From the NCBI GenBank assembly GCA_003235365.1, contig QJWJ01000170.1:1-35972 (forward strand): 35,972 nucleotides of DNA, in the 5' to 3' direction. The DNA comes from Deltaproteobacteria bacterium. Lineage in GTDB: Bacteria > Myxococcota_A > Polyangia > Polyangiales > Polyangiaceae. The notes under the pieces were generated by a model, which saw only the letters and a list, made by a program, of their open reading frames with translations, was not told the origin of the DNA and did not search any database. Shown here one piece after another: positions 8,250 through 15,961 of this stretch (its first letter is position 1; each line of letters starts with the position of its first letter). A program made the translations under genes and the position numbers.

Positions 8250-9721
8250 AGACGGACGCTCTAATCAGCCGACAATTGCGACGCGCGTTTGGCAATGCTC
8301 CGCGTGACCCCGCCACACAACGGTTTATCGCGATGGTGGCAGAAACCTACGAGGGCTTCGTCGAGGAACTCGAGGTAGTCGAACGCACGCTGGAAATCAG
8401 CTCAGAGGAGCTCATCGGACGAGTCGCGGAGCGCAAGGCCATACTCGGGACGATTCCGGACACACTGATCTGGGTGGACGACGAGGATCTGGTCAAAGAG
8501 GTTCTGCTTTCGCGCGAAGCGGACTTTTCGGTCAGCCCTCCTGTCGTCGGGCAGCCGCTTGGGGACTTCCAGCCCATGGGTGAGCCGACGCGCGTTCGTG
8601 AATGCCTGGAACTCGTCCGCCAAGGGTACGACGGTTTGGCGATCGAGTACCCGACCATGATCTGTAACGAAGAAAGGCATTTCGAGGCTCGGTTCGTCAC
8701 CGTAGACGACGAGACGATCCTGGTCGTTCTTCGTGAGATCACTGATCGCAAGGCTCTCGAAGCCGCCAACACGTCGATCACGCGCACTCTGGAGCGAGCC
8801 AAGACCGAACTTCAGCGGCTCATCGACATCGCACCCGTGGGAATCGTCGTCAGTGACGGCGAGGGACGGCTGCAGCGCATGAACAGTTGCGCGCGCAAGC
8901 TCCTGGACTACAGCGAAGAGGAAGCGCGTGCGCAGGCGAGGGACGCGCTCTTCTCTGATGATAGCCGTGAGGTCGCCCGGAGCGCGTTGAACGAAGCTCG
9001 TGCCAAGGCTAGGTCGGAAGCACCACTTGGGGGCAGCTACGAGGTCGAAGCGGAGGTTACCCTCCGACGATCCACTGGAGACTCCTTTCCTGCCGAGCTC
9101 AACACGTCCTGCCTTTGCATCGACGACGACGAGCTGTTCGTCGAGGTACTCACTGACGTTTCAGAACGAAAAGCCCGAGAGGATTCTCTGAGGCGAGAGG
9201 CGTTCACTGATCCGCTGACGGGTGCGTCCAATCGACGCCACTTCTTTCGAGAGGGAGACTATCGCATCGTCGAATCCAAACGGCTCAAGCGGGTCGACTC
9301 GCTCCTGATGATGGACGTGGACCACTTCAAGACGATCAATGACCGGTTTGGGCACGCGGCGGGCGATCAGGTGCTCGTCGAACTGAGCGAACTCGTGCGC
9401 TCCCATCTCCGCTCCTCAGATCTGTTTGGACGCCTCGGTGGCGAAGAATTTGCCGTGCTTCTCAGCGACTGTAATCGTCGCTTGGCAGAGGAGACTGCGG
9501 AACGACTCCGCCGGGAAGTCAGTCGCACGGTCGTTTATCTGGAGGAGCGGGAGCTTCAGTTCACGATCAGCGTGGGCGTTGCGCAGGTACTTTCAAGCGA
9601 TGCAGACATCTCACAACCGTTGGAGCGGGCGGACAAGGCTCTGTACCTGGCCAAAGAAAGCGGACGCAACCGAATCGAGAGTTTCATGCCCGGGAGAATC
9701 GCCAACTTCGTCCCGCACTGA
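8246..9721 (+). CDS. PAS-GGDEF diguanylate cyclase
   Basis: A 491-residue cytoplasmic protein; ATG 8246 is chosen for its ATGA overlap with the FIST gene. An N-terminal helical stretch precedes a first PAS-like domain (about 62-170, ending VVLREITDRKAL). A second PAS domain (about 190-312, starting LQRLIDIAPVGIVVSDGEG and ending VLTDVSERK) follows, then a GGDEF domain (about 322-485). The active site reads GGEEF at 398-402, the form expected for an active cyclase. The inhibitory I-site RxxD is present as RSSD at 389-392, at the usual five-residue distance. It should convert two GTP to c-di-GMP with product inhibition. With no membrane segment, the input is probably cytoplasmic, through the PAS domains and the co-transcribed FIST protein. 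Confidence 0.92.
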   Translation: MKTDALISRQLRRAFGNAPRDPATQRFIAMVAETYEGFVEELEVVERTLEISSEELIGRVAERKAILGTIPDTLIWVDDEDLVKEVLLSREADFSVSPPVVGQPLGDFQPMGEPTRVRECLELVRQGYDGLAIEYPTMICNEERHFEARFVTVDDETILVVLREITDRKALEAANTSITRTLERAKTELQRLIDIAPVGIVVSDGEGRLQRMNSCARKLLDYSEEEARAQARDALFSDDSREVARSALNEARAKARSEAPLGGSYEVEAEVTLRRSTGDSFPAELNTSCLCIDDDELFVEVLTDVSERKAREDSLRREAFTDPLTGASNRRHFFREGDYRIVESKRLKRVDSLLMMDVDHFKTINDRFGHAAGDQVLVELSELVRSHLRSSDLFGRLGGEEFAVLLSDCNRRLAEETAERLRREVSRTVVYLEERELQFTISVGVAQVLSSDADISQPLERADKALYLAKESGRNRIESFMPGRIANFVPH

Positions 9722-9971
9722 TCGTCGAAAGTGCGCAGCCGTTGCGTTTCGAGTGCTGGTCTGGCGCGTGACAGCACGCTAGTCGACCGCTGACCCAACC
9801 GTGACGTGGCTGTGCGTATGGTGCCCTCGCAACCCAAATGTGAGTTCGCGAACTCTCATTCGACATAGCAGAGAATCGAGTCGAGAAATTGCGACGGTCG
9901 CACCAATGCTGGTGTCGCCGCAATTCGCCACGAACTTTGCGTGCCGGACACTAGCAAAGGATGGTCACAGC

Positions 9972-11846
9972 ATGGACGTTTGTCACGGTCACAGCTTCCA
10001 CGTTCCCGTCATGGGCATTGGGTATACGCTCGACACTCCGCTGAAGATCGCCAGGTACGGACTTTCCTCATGCATCTCGCTCGTCGACGATACCCTGATC
10101 GAGCAGGCAAGGGAGAGCTACTGCCGGGAGCTCGAACTGCCGTTCGAACCAATCCCACGGCGCATGGCAGATAGTCGCGCCAAGCGAATCACTGCATATT
10201 TGAACTTGCTCGCTGACGAGACCTCCCGTCAATTCGAGGCGTTGCGAGACGGTCCGATCGACGACCCGAACGGCATCGCACGCTATGTTGGTCTGCTCCC
10301 CGAAGGCGATCCACTGCGCGACCTGTACCGGCAATACCGTGCGCATTCGGAACGCTCCGAGGACGCGCAACAACTCGCTGAGCGGATCCGCAAAGCGCTG
10401 AGGCCGGGCGCGGTAGAGGCGAACATCATGACCAAACTCGACCGCGCGGACGACGCCAAGGGCCGCCCCCGTCCCGAGGGACAGTCGGATGCGTTGGCGG
10501 CGCTGCGGGGATTTGCGGGCAGCAGGCTGGAGGGCAACCTGGTGCTCTCTGCCGGAGTCAACCAGCGCTTGTTTGCGTTGCTGTCTCAGCAGGCTTCCTT
10601 CCTTCCCGACGAACGCGGTCGGTTTCGTCAGAAGGTGGTGCTCAAGGTCAGCGATTTTCGCTCCGCATCGATCCAAAGCAAGCTGCTCGCACGACAAGGT
10701 ATCTGGGTGCATCAATTTCGCATCGAATCTGGATTGAACTGCGGGGGCCATGCGTTCCCCACCGATGGAGTGCTCCTTGGACCGATCCTCGACGACTTTC
10801 GCCGAGAACGCGCCGCATTGAGAGCGGAGCGCTTCGAGACGTATGGGACGGCACTTCGCGCTCGCGGACTTGACGTTCCTTCGGAGCCCCCTGCGCAAAC
10901 GGTTACCGTGCAGGGCGGTATCGGGACTCACGAAGAGGACCTGCTACTGCGTCGCCATTTCGAAGTGGATGGCACTGGCTGGGGCTCTCCGATGCTGATG
11001 GTTCCAGAGGTCTGCGCCGTCGACGTCGCGACGCGGCGGCAGCTCGAAATGGCGCAACCTCGAGAGATCGCGTTGACGTGGGGCTCCCCTCTCGGTGTTC
11101 GCTTCTGGAGTCTGAAGACGAGCGCGAGCAACCAGCGCCGAACCGCGAACATGCAGTGCGGTCGCCCCGGGAGCGAGTGTCCGAAAGGGCACCTGGCGCT
11201 CAATCACGACTTCGGGATGCCGCTGTGTCCGGCTTCGCGGACCTACCAAGAGAAGCGCCTGGCGCAACTCGGACCCACGCCGTTCGGCGACACGGTGCAC
11301 GCGCAGGCCGTGGCACGGGTTCTGGCGCCCGAGTGTATTTGTCACGACCTGGGTGCCTCGTTCAAGCTGGTTCGGAGGATCGACGAGCACGGCACGCCCA
11401 GCATCTGTCCGGGTCCGAACATCGTGAACTTTCAACGGACCATGACTCTCGAGCAGATGTGCGACCACATCTACGGTCGTGCATCGATACTCAGTCGCGA
11501 CAATCGCCCGCACCAGTTTCTCGCGGAGTTGGATCTGTATCTCGACCACTATGCTCGAGAGCTGGAGTGCACAGACGCGATGGATTTCAAAGCGCAAACA
11601 CGCCTCAACCGGTATGCCAGTAACGTCGAAAACGGAATCTCGTTCTACCGCGAGCTGAGCGCGGATATTTCAGAGCCTGAACGGTCGGCATTCACAGAAG
11701 GGTTGGCCGAGCGCCTGGGGCGTCTCGACGCGCTGCGCTCTCGCGCGGAGGGGCCCGAACCGTCCTCGGTCGCTCGCTTGTCCGTGGTTTCGGCTCCCGT
11801 GGCGGCTCAGGAGTCCGTGACGTCGCCGAACAGTTCGACGGGGTGA
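9972..11846 (+). CDS. Conserved-looking protein of unknown function with cysteine cluster
   Basis: Not recognised. ATG 9972 is preferred because AAAGGA (9956-9961) lies 10 bases upstream and the protein then opens with MDVCHGHSFHVPVMGIGYTLDTPLKIARYG, which looks like a structured strand-turn-helix start; GTG 9801 and ATG 9906 are alternatives. The 624-residue protein has no signal peptide or membrane segment. A glycine motif GLNCGGHAFPTDG lies near 254-266. Six cysteines cluster between 396 and 479 (C396, C403, C419, C455, C457, C479), in stretches such as CGRPGSECPKGHLALNHD and ECICHDLG, and could hold a metal or Fe-S centre. The first 50 residues suggest an alpha/beta, possibly TIM-barrel fold. 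The tail (after about 600) is low complexity. Some 250 bases upstream hold no other gene. It overlaps the convergent DUF3079 gene by 40 bases. Confidence 0.75.
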   Translation: MDVCHGHSFHVPVMGIGYTLDTPLKIARYGLSSCISLVDDTLIEQARESYCRELELPFEPIPRRMADSRAKRITAYLNLLADETSRQFEALRDGPIDDPNGIARYVGLLPEGDPLRDLYRQYRAHSERSEDAQQLAERIRKALRPGAVEANIMTKLDRADDAKGRPRPEGQSDALAALRGFAGSRLEGNLVLSAGVNQRLFALLSQQASFLPDERGRFRQKVVLKVSDFRSASIQSKLLARQGIWVHQFRIESGLNCGGHAFPTDGVLLGPILDDFRRERAALRAERFETYGTALRARGLDVPSEPPAQTVTVQGGIGTHEEDLLLRRHFEVDGTGWGSPMLMVPEVCAVDVATRRQLEMAQPREIALTWGSPLGVRFWSLKTSASNQRRTANMQCGRPGSECPKGHLALNHDFGMPLCPASRTYQEKRLAQLGPTPFGDTVHAQAVARVLAPECICHDLGASFKLVRRIDEHGTPSICPGPNIVNFQRTMTLEQMCDHIYGRASILSRDNRPHQFLAELDLYLDHYARELECTDAMDFKAQTRLNRYASNVENGISFYRELSADISEPERSAFTEGLAERLGRLDALRSRAEGPEPSSVARLSVVSAPVAAQESVTSPNSSTG

Positions 11847-12055
11847 GGGGTGCGCACCGAGCCGTTACCGCAAGCCAAGTCCTTGCTGGGGCAGCGTTGG
11901 TCGCAGCCCCAGCACACGCGTTCCGGGTGCGGGGGGACGGGGTGCGGGCGCCCAGCGCTTGGTTCACTCGCTGGGGTGGTATGCGCTTCCGCCACCTTCG
12001 CCATCTCCGCCGAGTTGCCCGGCGAGACGTCGAGTCGACGCCGAGCTGGGTTCAC
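11807..12055 (-). CDS. DUF3079 small cysteine-rich protein
   Basis: An 82-residue protein whose C-terminal half carries the DUF3079 signature: PHPERVCWGCDQRCP, then LACGNGSVRTPHPVELFGD. The four cysteines (CxxCxxxC plus ACGNG) suggest a small metal-binding fold; the function of the family is unknown. GTG 12055 is chosen because it overlaps the stop of the GH45-like gene in a GTGA and has GGAG about 9 bases upstream; ATG 12004 would give 65 residues and still keep the whole signature. Its 3' end overlaps the convergent gene ending at 11846. It is easy to miss because it is short and sits in a convergent overlap. Confidence 0.7.
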   Translation of the reverse strand: MNPARRRLDVSPGNSAEMAKVAEAHTTPASEPSAGRPHPVPPHPERVCWGCDQRCPSKDLACGNGSVRTPHPVELFGDVTDS

Positions 12056-13644
12056 CTTGGTTGCTCCGTGAGTGGTATGCCCGCGGCGTCACAGGAGTAA
12101 AAGGCGTTGTAGTCGCCGTCTGGAGTGAGCCCCCTTCCTTCGACCCAGTCAGTGTTCGCACAGGACGGCCGGCAGCAGTCCTCCATGGTCGTCGTTTCGT
12201 ACATCTCGCCGTTGGTCGCCTGGTTGAAGAACCCCGTGTTCGTCGCCGCTCGGTCGGCGCTGAGCGTGGAGCGGTCCACCTGGGGCAAGCCCTGGGGCGC
12301 AAGGCGACACCCGGTCACCTCCGTGAGATGTCGGGGGCATTCGACCTTCATGGCGTATACGGACCAGTTGAGGTGATACGCACTCTCGACACGATTCGAC
12401 CGCAAGCAAGAGTCGCGCGCTTGCTCGGTCAAGCCGTCGATGGTTGACTCGATTTGTTCACAAGCTGCCCGTACTTCTGCCTGGCAAGCATCGGAGGACA
12501 ACGTCTGTTCGGTAACCCACTGGATGTCGTTCTTGCACTGCGGGAAGTGTGTGACTGCTTTGACTCCTCCGCCTGATGTTTGACCAACCTCGGGGTAGGC
12601 GGTGTACATGTACTGTCCCGACCGCGAAGTCGATCCGACCACGGGCGCACAGGCGTTGTTTGCGCCGAGCCCGCCTGCTCCCATGTACACATCGAAGCTG
12701 TGGGGGGTCGCCGCGGTGTTGAAACTTTGTGCGATCAGTGGTTTGGGCAGTGGTAGTGCTGACGTGGGCGGAGTTGGGTTGTCGGGGTTCAGTTGCGCCT
12801 GGCGCTCGTTGTTCACAGACGGATGAGCGAAAACCAATTGGTAGCACTGACAGCAGGAGCTATCGGCCTCGCCGTCGATGCCACCACGGTCGACATCGTG
12901 ACCGACGATCGCGTAGTTGAAGTCAGTGTTCCCATCATCGATCGCTGCTTGGCGCATCTGATCACTGAACAACATGAAGCGCGGACAGATGAACGTCACA
13001 TCGGCGAACGGCTTCTCGTCGGGCGTTTCCAAGCACGCGTTGATTGTGTTGCACTTACCCCCACACAGCGTGGATTCGTCCCCTGGGATGCAGCCTTCTG
13101 CTTGGTAGTCGAAGCGATTGTGGCACTGGCTCGGCGGGGCGATGGCATAGTCGCTCGGGCTGACGGATACGCTCGGCGCTGGTGTCGAGCCCCCATTGCC
13201 AGGGACCATTGGGAACGCTGATTGACCGGCATTGCCGCCTGCAGTGAACCCAGCTTCCACCGATCGCCCGCCAGCGCCGGCCGACTCGTCTGGCTTGTTG
13301 ATCGGCGGGCGGCTCGTGTCGCTGCCGGCGAGCGTGCTGGTCGGCCCTGGGGGGTTCATTGGCGACGGCATGCTCGCCTCGCCAGACGCGTTCGACGACG
13401 TGGCTGGTGTTGGTTGGGGTGCGGGGAGGCTAGGTGTAGTGCCGCTGCTAGCAGCGTTTGCAGGGCGGGGCGTGGTCGGGTCCGTGGCAATGGCCGGCGA
13501 CCTGCCGTCCGACGTTGCATCACTGCAAGCCGTGAACAGCAACACGCCCAGAGTCGCCCCTGCAGCTCGCGCGATTGGAGTCGACCTGACCGACGAGGGG
13601 GTCAGATTGACGGAGGGATCTACGGACAAGACGCCAATGGGCAT
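12052..13644 (-). CDS. Secreted lipoprotein with permuted GH45 (endoglucanase-like) domain
   Basis: ATG 13644 gives 530 residues; a TTG three codons upstream is possible. The N-terminus has a hydrophobic stretch ending LLFTAC (Cys40), a lipoprotein-type site, then a Pro/Ser/Thr/Ala linker to about 165. The rest carries the cysteine-rich GH45 motifs: CPRFMLFSDQ near 220, DSSCCQCYQLVF near 261-272, a HSFDVYMGAGGLGANNAC stretch at 315-332 (Asp318 aligns with the GH45 catalytic acid in HFD) and WSVYAMKVECP near 427. DCCRPSC at 489-495 and FYSCDA follow near 515. In GH45 enzymes the DCCKPSC motif, with the other catalytic Asp, is at the very N-terminus; here it is last. Both aspartates are kept, but the auxiliary Asp before HFD is Ala. 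GH45 enzymes cut beta-1,4-glucans outside the cell. Activity here is inferred, not certain. Confidence 0.65.
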   Translation of the reverse strand: MPIGVLSVDPSVNLTPSSVRSTPIARAAGATLGVLLFTACSDATSDGRSPAIATDPTTPRPANAASSGTTPSLPAPQPTPATSSNASGEASMPSPMNPPGPTSTLAGSDTSRPPINKPDESAGAGGRSVEAGFTAGGNAGQSAFPMVPGNGGSTPAPSVSVSPSDYAIAPPSQCHNRFDYQAEGCIPGDESTLCGGKCNTINACLETPDEKPFADVTFICPRFMLFSDQMRQAAIDDGNTDFNYAIVGHDVDRGGIDGEADSSCCQCYQLVFAHPSVNNERQAQLNPDNPTPPTSALPLPKPLIAQSFNTAATPHSFDVYMGAGGLGANNACAPVVGSTSRSGQYMYTAYPEVGQTSGGGVKAVTHFPQCKNDIQWVTEQTLSSDACQAEVRAACEQIESTIDGLTEQARDSCLRSNRVESAYHLNWSVYAMKVECPRHLTEVTGCRLAPQGLPQVDRSTLSADRAATNTGFFNQATNGEMYETTTMEDCCRPSCANTDWVEGRGLTPDGDYNAFYSCDAAGIPLTEQPR

Positions 13645-13815
13645 GGTGAGCAATCAACCTGATTGCTGGTCTAGGATCCCCGACACGATACTGCCAATGC
13701 AAAGTCTGCAAGCACAGCTCTGCGCAGCGTGTTGTGACTCGTTCAACGCGCAGAGTTTGCTGGAAATCAACTCACGGAGTTCGCGAGCTGAGCCATGTAA
13801 GTCTGTTGTAAGAGC

Positions 13816-15873
13816 TCACCGATCCTGCTTCGAGTCGAGCCCCTCCCATCGGAAGCGGTATCCAAACCCTTTCGCAGTTTCGATGACTCCCGCATGACGC
13901 CCGAGCTTCTTGCGCAAGGAACGTACTGCTGCATCGACCACGTTGCTGCCCACTACCCCTTGCCCCCAGACGACGTCGACGAGTTCCGCACGATCGATGA
14001 CGCGCGTCGTGTTCTTCATGAGGTGTTGCAGCAGATTGAACTGTAACGGAGTGAGGGTGATGCTCGTGCCGTCGACCACGAGCTGGCGCAGGTCCTCGTC
14101 GAGATGTAGCTGCGGAATGCCGACGCGCTGCGATGCGGCGCTCTCGCTTGTCAGGTGGGGCGGCGCGTACTGTGCATCCACCAGGCGCCCAATCCAGCCA
14201 AAGATCCCACCGGAGCCAAACTCCAGGCACACGGTGATGTGTGGAGCGCCGTCGCGCGCCAAGCCTGCAGCGGTCAGGGCGGGGCATTCCTGGAAGCCCA
14301 ACGCCGCCCACTCCGGCTGCCGGGTGAGCGCGGACGCCCCGACGTACAGCTTCGTCGTCCGCGGGTTCTCGATGTACGTTCGCTTGAGGTCCAAAACGCA
14401 TGCGGCGTTGGCATCGTTGCCGTGGTCCCGCGCTAGCATGCGCCGCAGCCAAAGCGCCGGTTCCGGATCCGAGTCGTGCTGCAGCCACTGTGCTAGCAGG
14501 GGGTCGCAGCGCAGCAACTCGTCGGGAACGCGGTCGCTTCGGACGAGTGCGTAGAACGCTTGAACCTCTCCGAGCTCGTCGCGAGCCACGTGTACACAAT
14601 CCGGAAGCAGGCGAAAGAACTCTTTCAGTACCGCGACCCCCTCAGCGGAATCGTAGCCGGCGCTGATGGCGGCAATTGCCGGCCAGTCCTCGACGCGTGC
14701 CGGTTCGACGACGATACGCTGGACGCCACTGGGAAAGAATGCTTCGCGGATGTGTGCGTGTTCAATGAGGAACAGCGCATCGGCAGCATGCTCCCAGAGG
14801 TGCGCGGGGCCCAAGGAAGACAGTGAGCTCCGCAGCTGAGTCCACGCGGCTCTTCGCAGTTCGCGGTGTCGTTGCGGATCGATGGTCTGGAGTTCTCCAG
14901 CAATTGCCTGGCGCACGACGGGATGCAGCGTCAATCCTTCGGCTGCTCGACACACGAGCCCGAGCCTCTCGAGTTGCTCGATTGCGCGAGTGGCGGGCTC
15001 CGGTCCAAGCATGGATGAGAGAAATGAACGGCTCGCGCGGCGCACGACGCTCGCCGCCTCCAGTGCGCGTCGCGTCTCTCCGCTCGTGAGCTCTTCGAGG
15101 AACAGGCGTGCTAGCTGGGCAATGGTGCGCGACCGATCCAGCCCACCGAAATCCGAATTGGGCTGCTGCACCGCTGCTGCGTGAGCCAACTCCAACGTCA
15201 GTGGGTGGCCTTGCGCAAAGCGGATGATGTCTGATTCCTTATCCGCGGGGGTGTTCAGTGCTCGAAGTGCTCGGCGCGCGTGCTTCTCGTCAAGCGCGTC
15301 GAGTTGCATGCTTTGCACCAATCCCGCCCATCCCTCGCCGGCGGCCCACGCCAGAGCTGGCGGATGGCGCCCCGCTACGACAAGACGCACTGGTGCAGGT
15401 AGTCTGGGAGCCAGGTCGGTGCGTAGCCACGCGTCGAGTAGGCGTAGCTGTTCGTAGTGATCGATGAGTATGACGGTGATGCCGGACAAGCCAGACAGCA
15501 TTGCGGCGAGCTGCGTCGAGGGAGTGCTGGTTGAGGAGTCGAGCGACTCCGAATCGTACTCGGCTTCGAGGCGCACGGCCAAGGCGCGACAGAAGGCGCC
15601 GGGCGTTGGCGCCACGGCTTGCCCGTCGACGCGCAGTACGCGAACCCTGCGGTCGATCAGTCGTGTTTCCAAGGCATCGAGCAGCGCCGTTTTGCCCATG
15701 CCCCCAATGCCGTACACGAAGCTCACGGCGGGGCCGTCGCCGGATGCGCACTGCTCCAGACCGTGCAGTTCTCGTTCTCTCCCGACGAAACGACGTCGGC
15801 GCAACAGATTCAAACGATCGCTGATGCGGGGCGCAGGCTGGGTTTCTGCGGTCAATGGGACTCGTTCATGCAC
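13816..15873 (-). CDS. STAND-like ATPase with C-terminal OmpR-type winged helix
   Basis: A 685-residue protein from GTG 15873, with GAGGAG about 10 bases upstream. The N-terminal ATPase domain has FVGRERELHGLE followed by a Walker A loop GIGGMGKT at 55-62, a Walker B-like VILIDHYEQL near 133 and LRLVVAGR near 163, as in signal-transducing AAA ATPases. A helical middle follows. A section near 385-560 (VEPARVEDWPAIAAIS ... WAALGFQECP) reads like a GNAT-type fold, but this is tentative. The last 95 residues (about 590-680) form a winged-helix DNA-binding domain of the Trans_reg_C type: LTPLQFNLLQHLM, ELVDVVWG, VDAAVRSLRKKLG and a closing GFGYRF. It is divergent from the YdhR-methyltransferase gene with 88 bases between, so it probably regulates that gene in response to an unknown signal. 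No membrane segment. Confidence 0.8.
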   Translation of the reverse strand: MHERVPLTAETQPAPRISDRLNLLRRRRFVGRERELHGLEQCASGDGPAVSFVYGIGGMGKTALLDALETRLIDRRVRVLRVDGQAVAPTPGAFCRALAVRLEAEYDSESLDSSTSTPSTQLAAMLSGLSGITVILIDHYEQLRLLDAWLRTDLAPRLPAPVRLVVAGRHPPALAWAAGEGWAGLVQSMQLDALDEKHARRALRALNTPADKESDIIRFAQGHPLTLELAHAAAVQQPNSDFGGLDRSRTIAQLARLFLEELTSGETRRALEAASVVRRASRSFLSSMLGPEPATRAIEQLERLGLVCRAAEGLTLHPVVRQAIAGELQTIDPQRHRELRRAAWTQLRSSLSSLGPAHLWEHAADALFLIEHAHIREAFFPSGVQRIVVEPARVEDWPAIAAISAGYDSAEGVAVLKEFFRLLPDCVHVARDELGEVQAFYALVRSDRVPDELLRCDPLLAQWLQHDSDPEPALWLRRMLARDHGNDANAACVLDLKRTYIENPRTTKLYVGASALTRQPEWAALGFQECPALTAAGLARDGAPHITVCLEFGSGGIFGWIGRLVDAQYAPPHLTSESAASQRVGIPQLHLDEDLRQLVVDGTSITLTPLQFNLLQHLMKNTTRVIDRAELVDVVWGQGVVGSNVVDAAVRSLRKKLGRHAGVIETAKGFGYRFRWEGLDSKQDR

Positions 15874-15961
15874 TTTTCATCGGCTCCTCATCGGGCATTC
15901 ATGCAGCAATGGTCAGGGTTCCCCAAGCTGAACGCGCAAACTGAAACCCAGGAGCACTACT

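Noticed and set aside
11884..11914. Perfect 9-base inverted repeat (TGCTGGGGC/GCCCCAGCA) that looks like a terminator between convergent genes
   Set aside because: It lies inside the DUF3079 coding sequence, over the conserved CWGCD motif, and has no T-run.
13772..14599. Minus-strand frame of 275 codons inside the ATPase gene
   Set aside because: Same strand but a different frame from the well-supported ATPase/winged-helix protein; Arg/Ala-rich with no motif.
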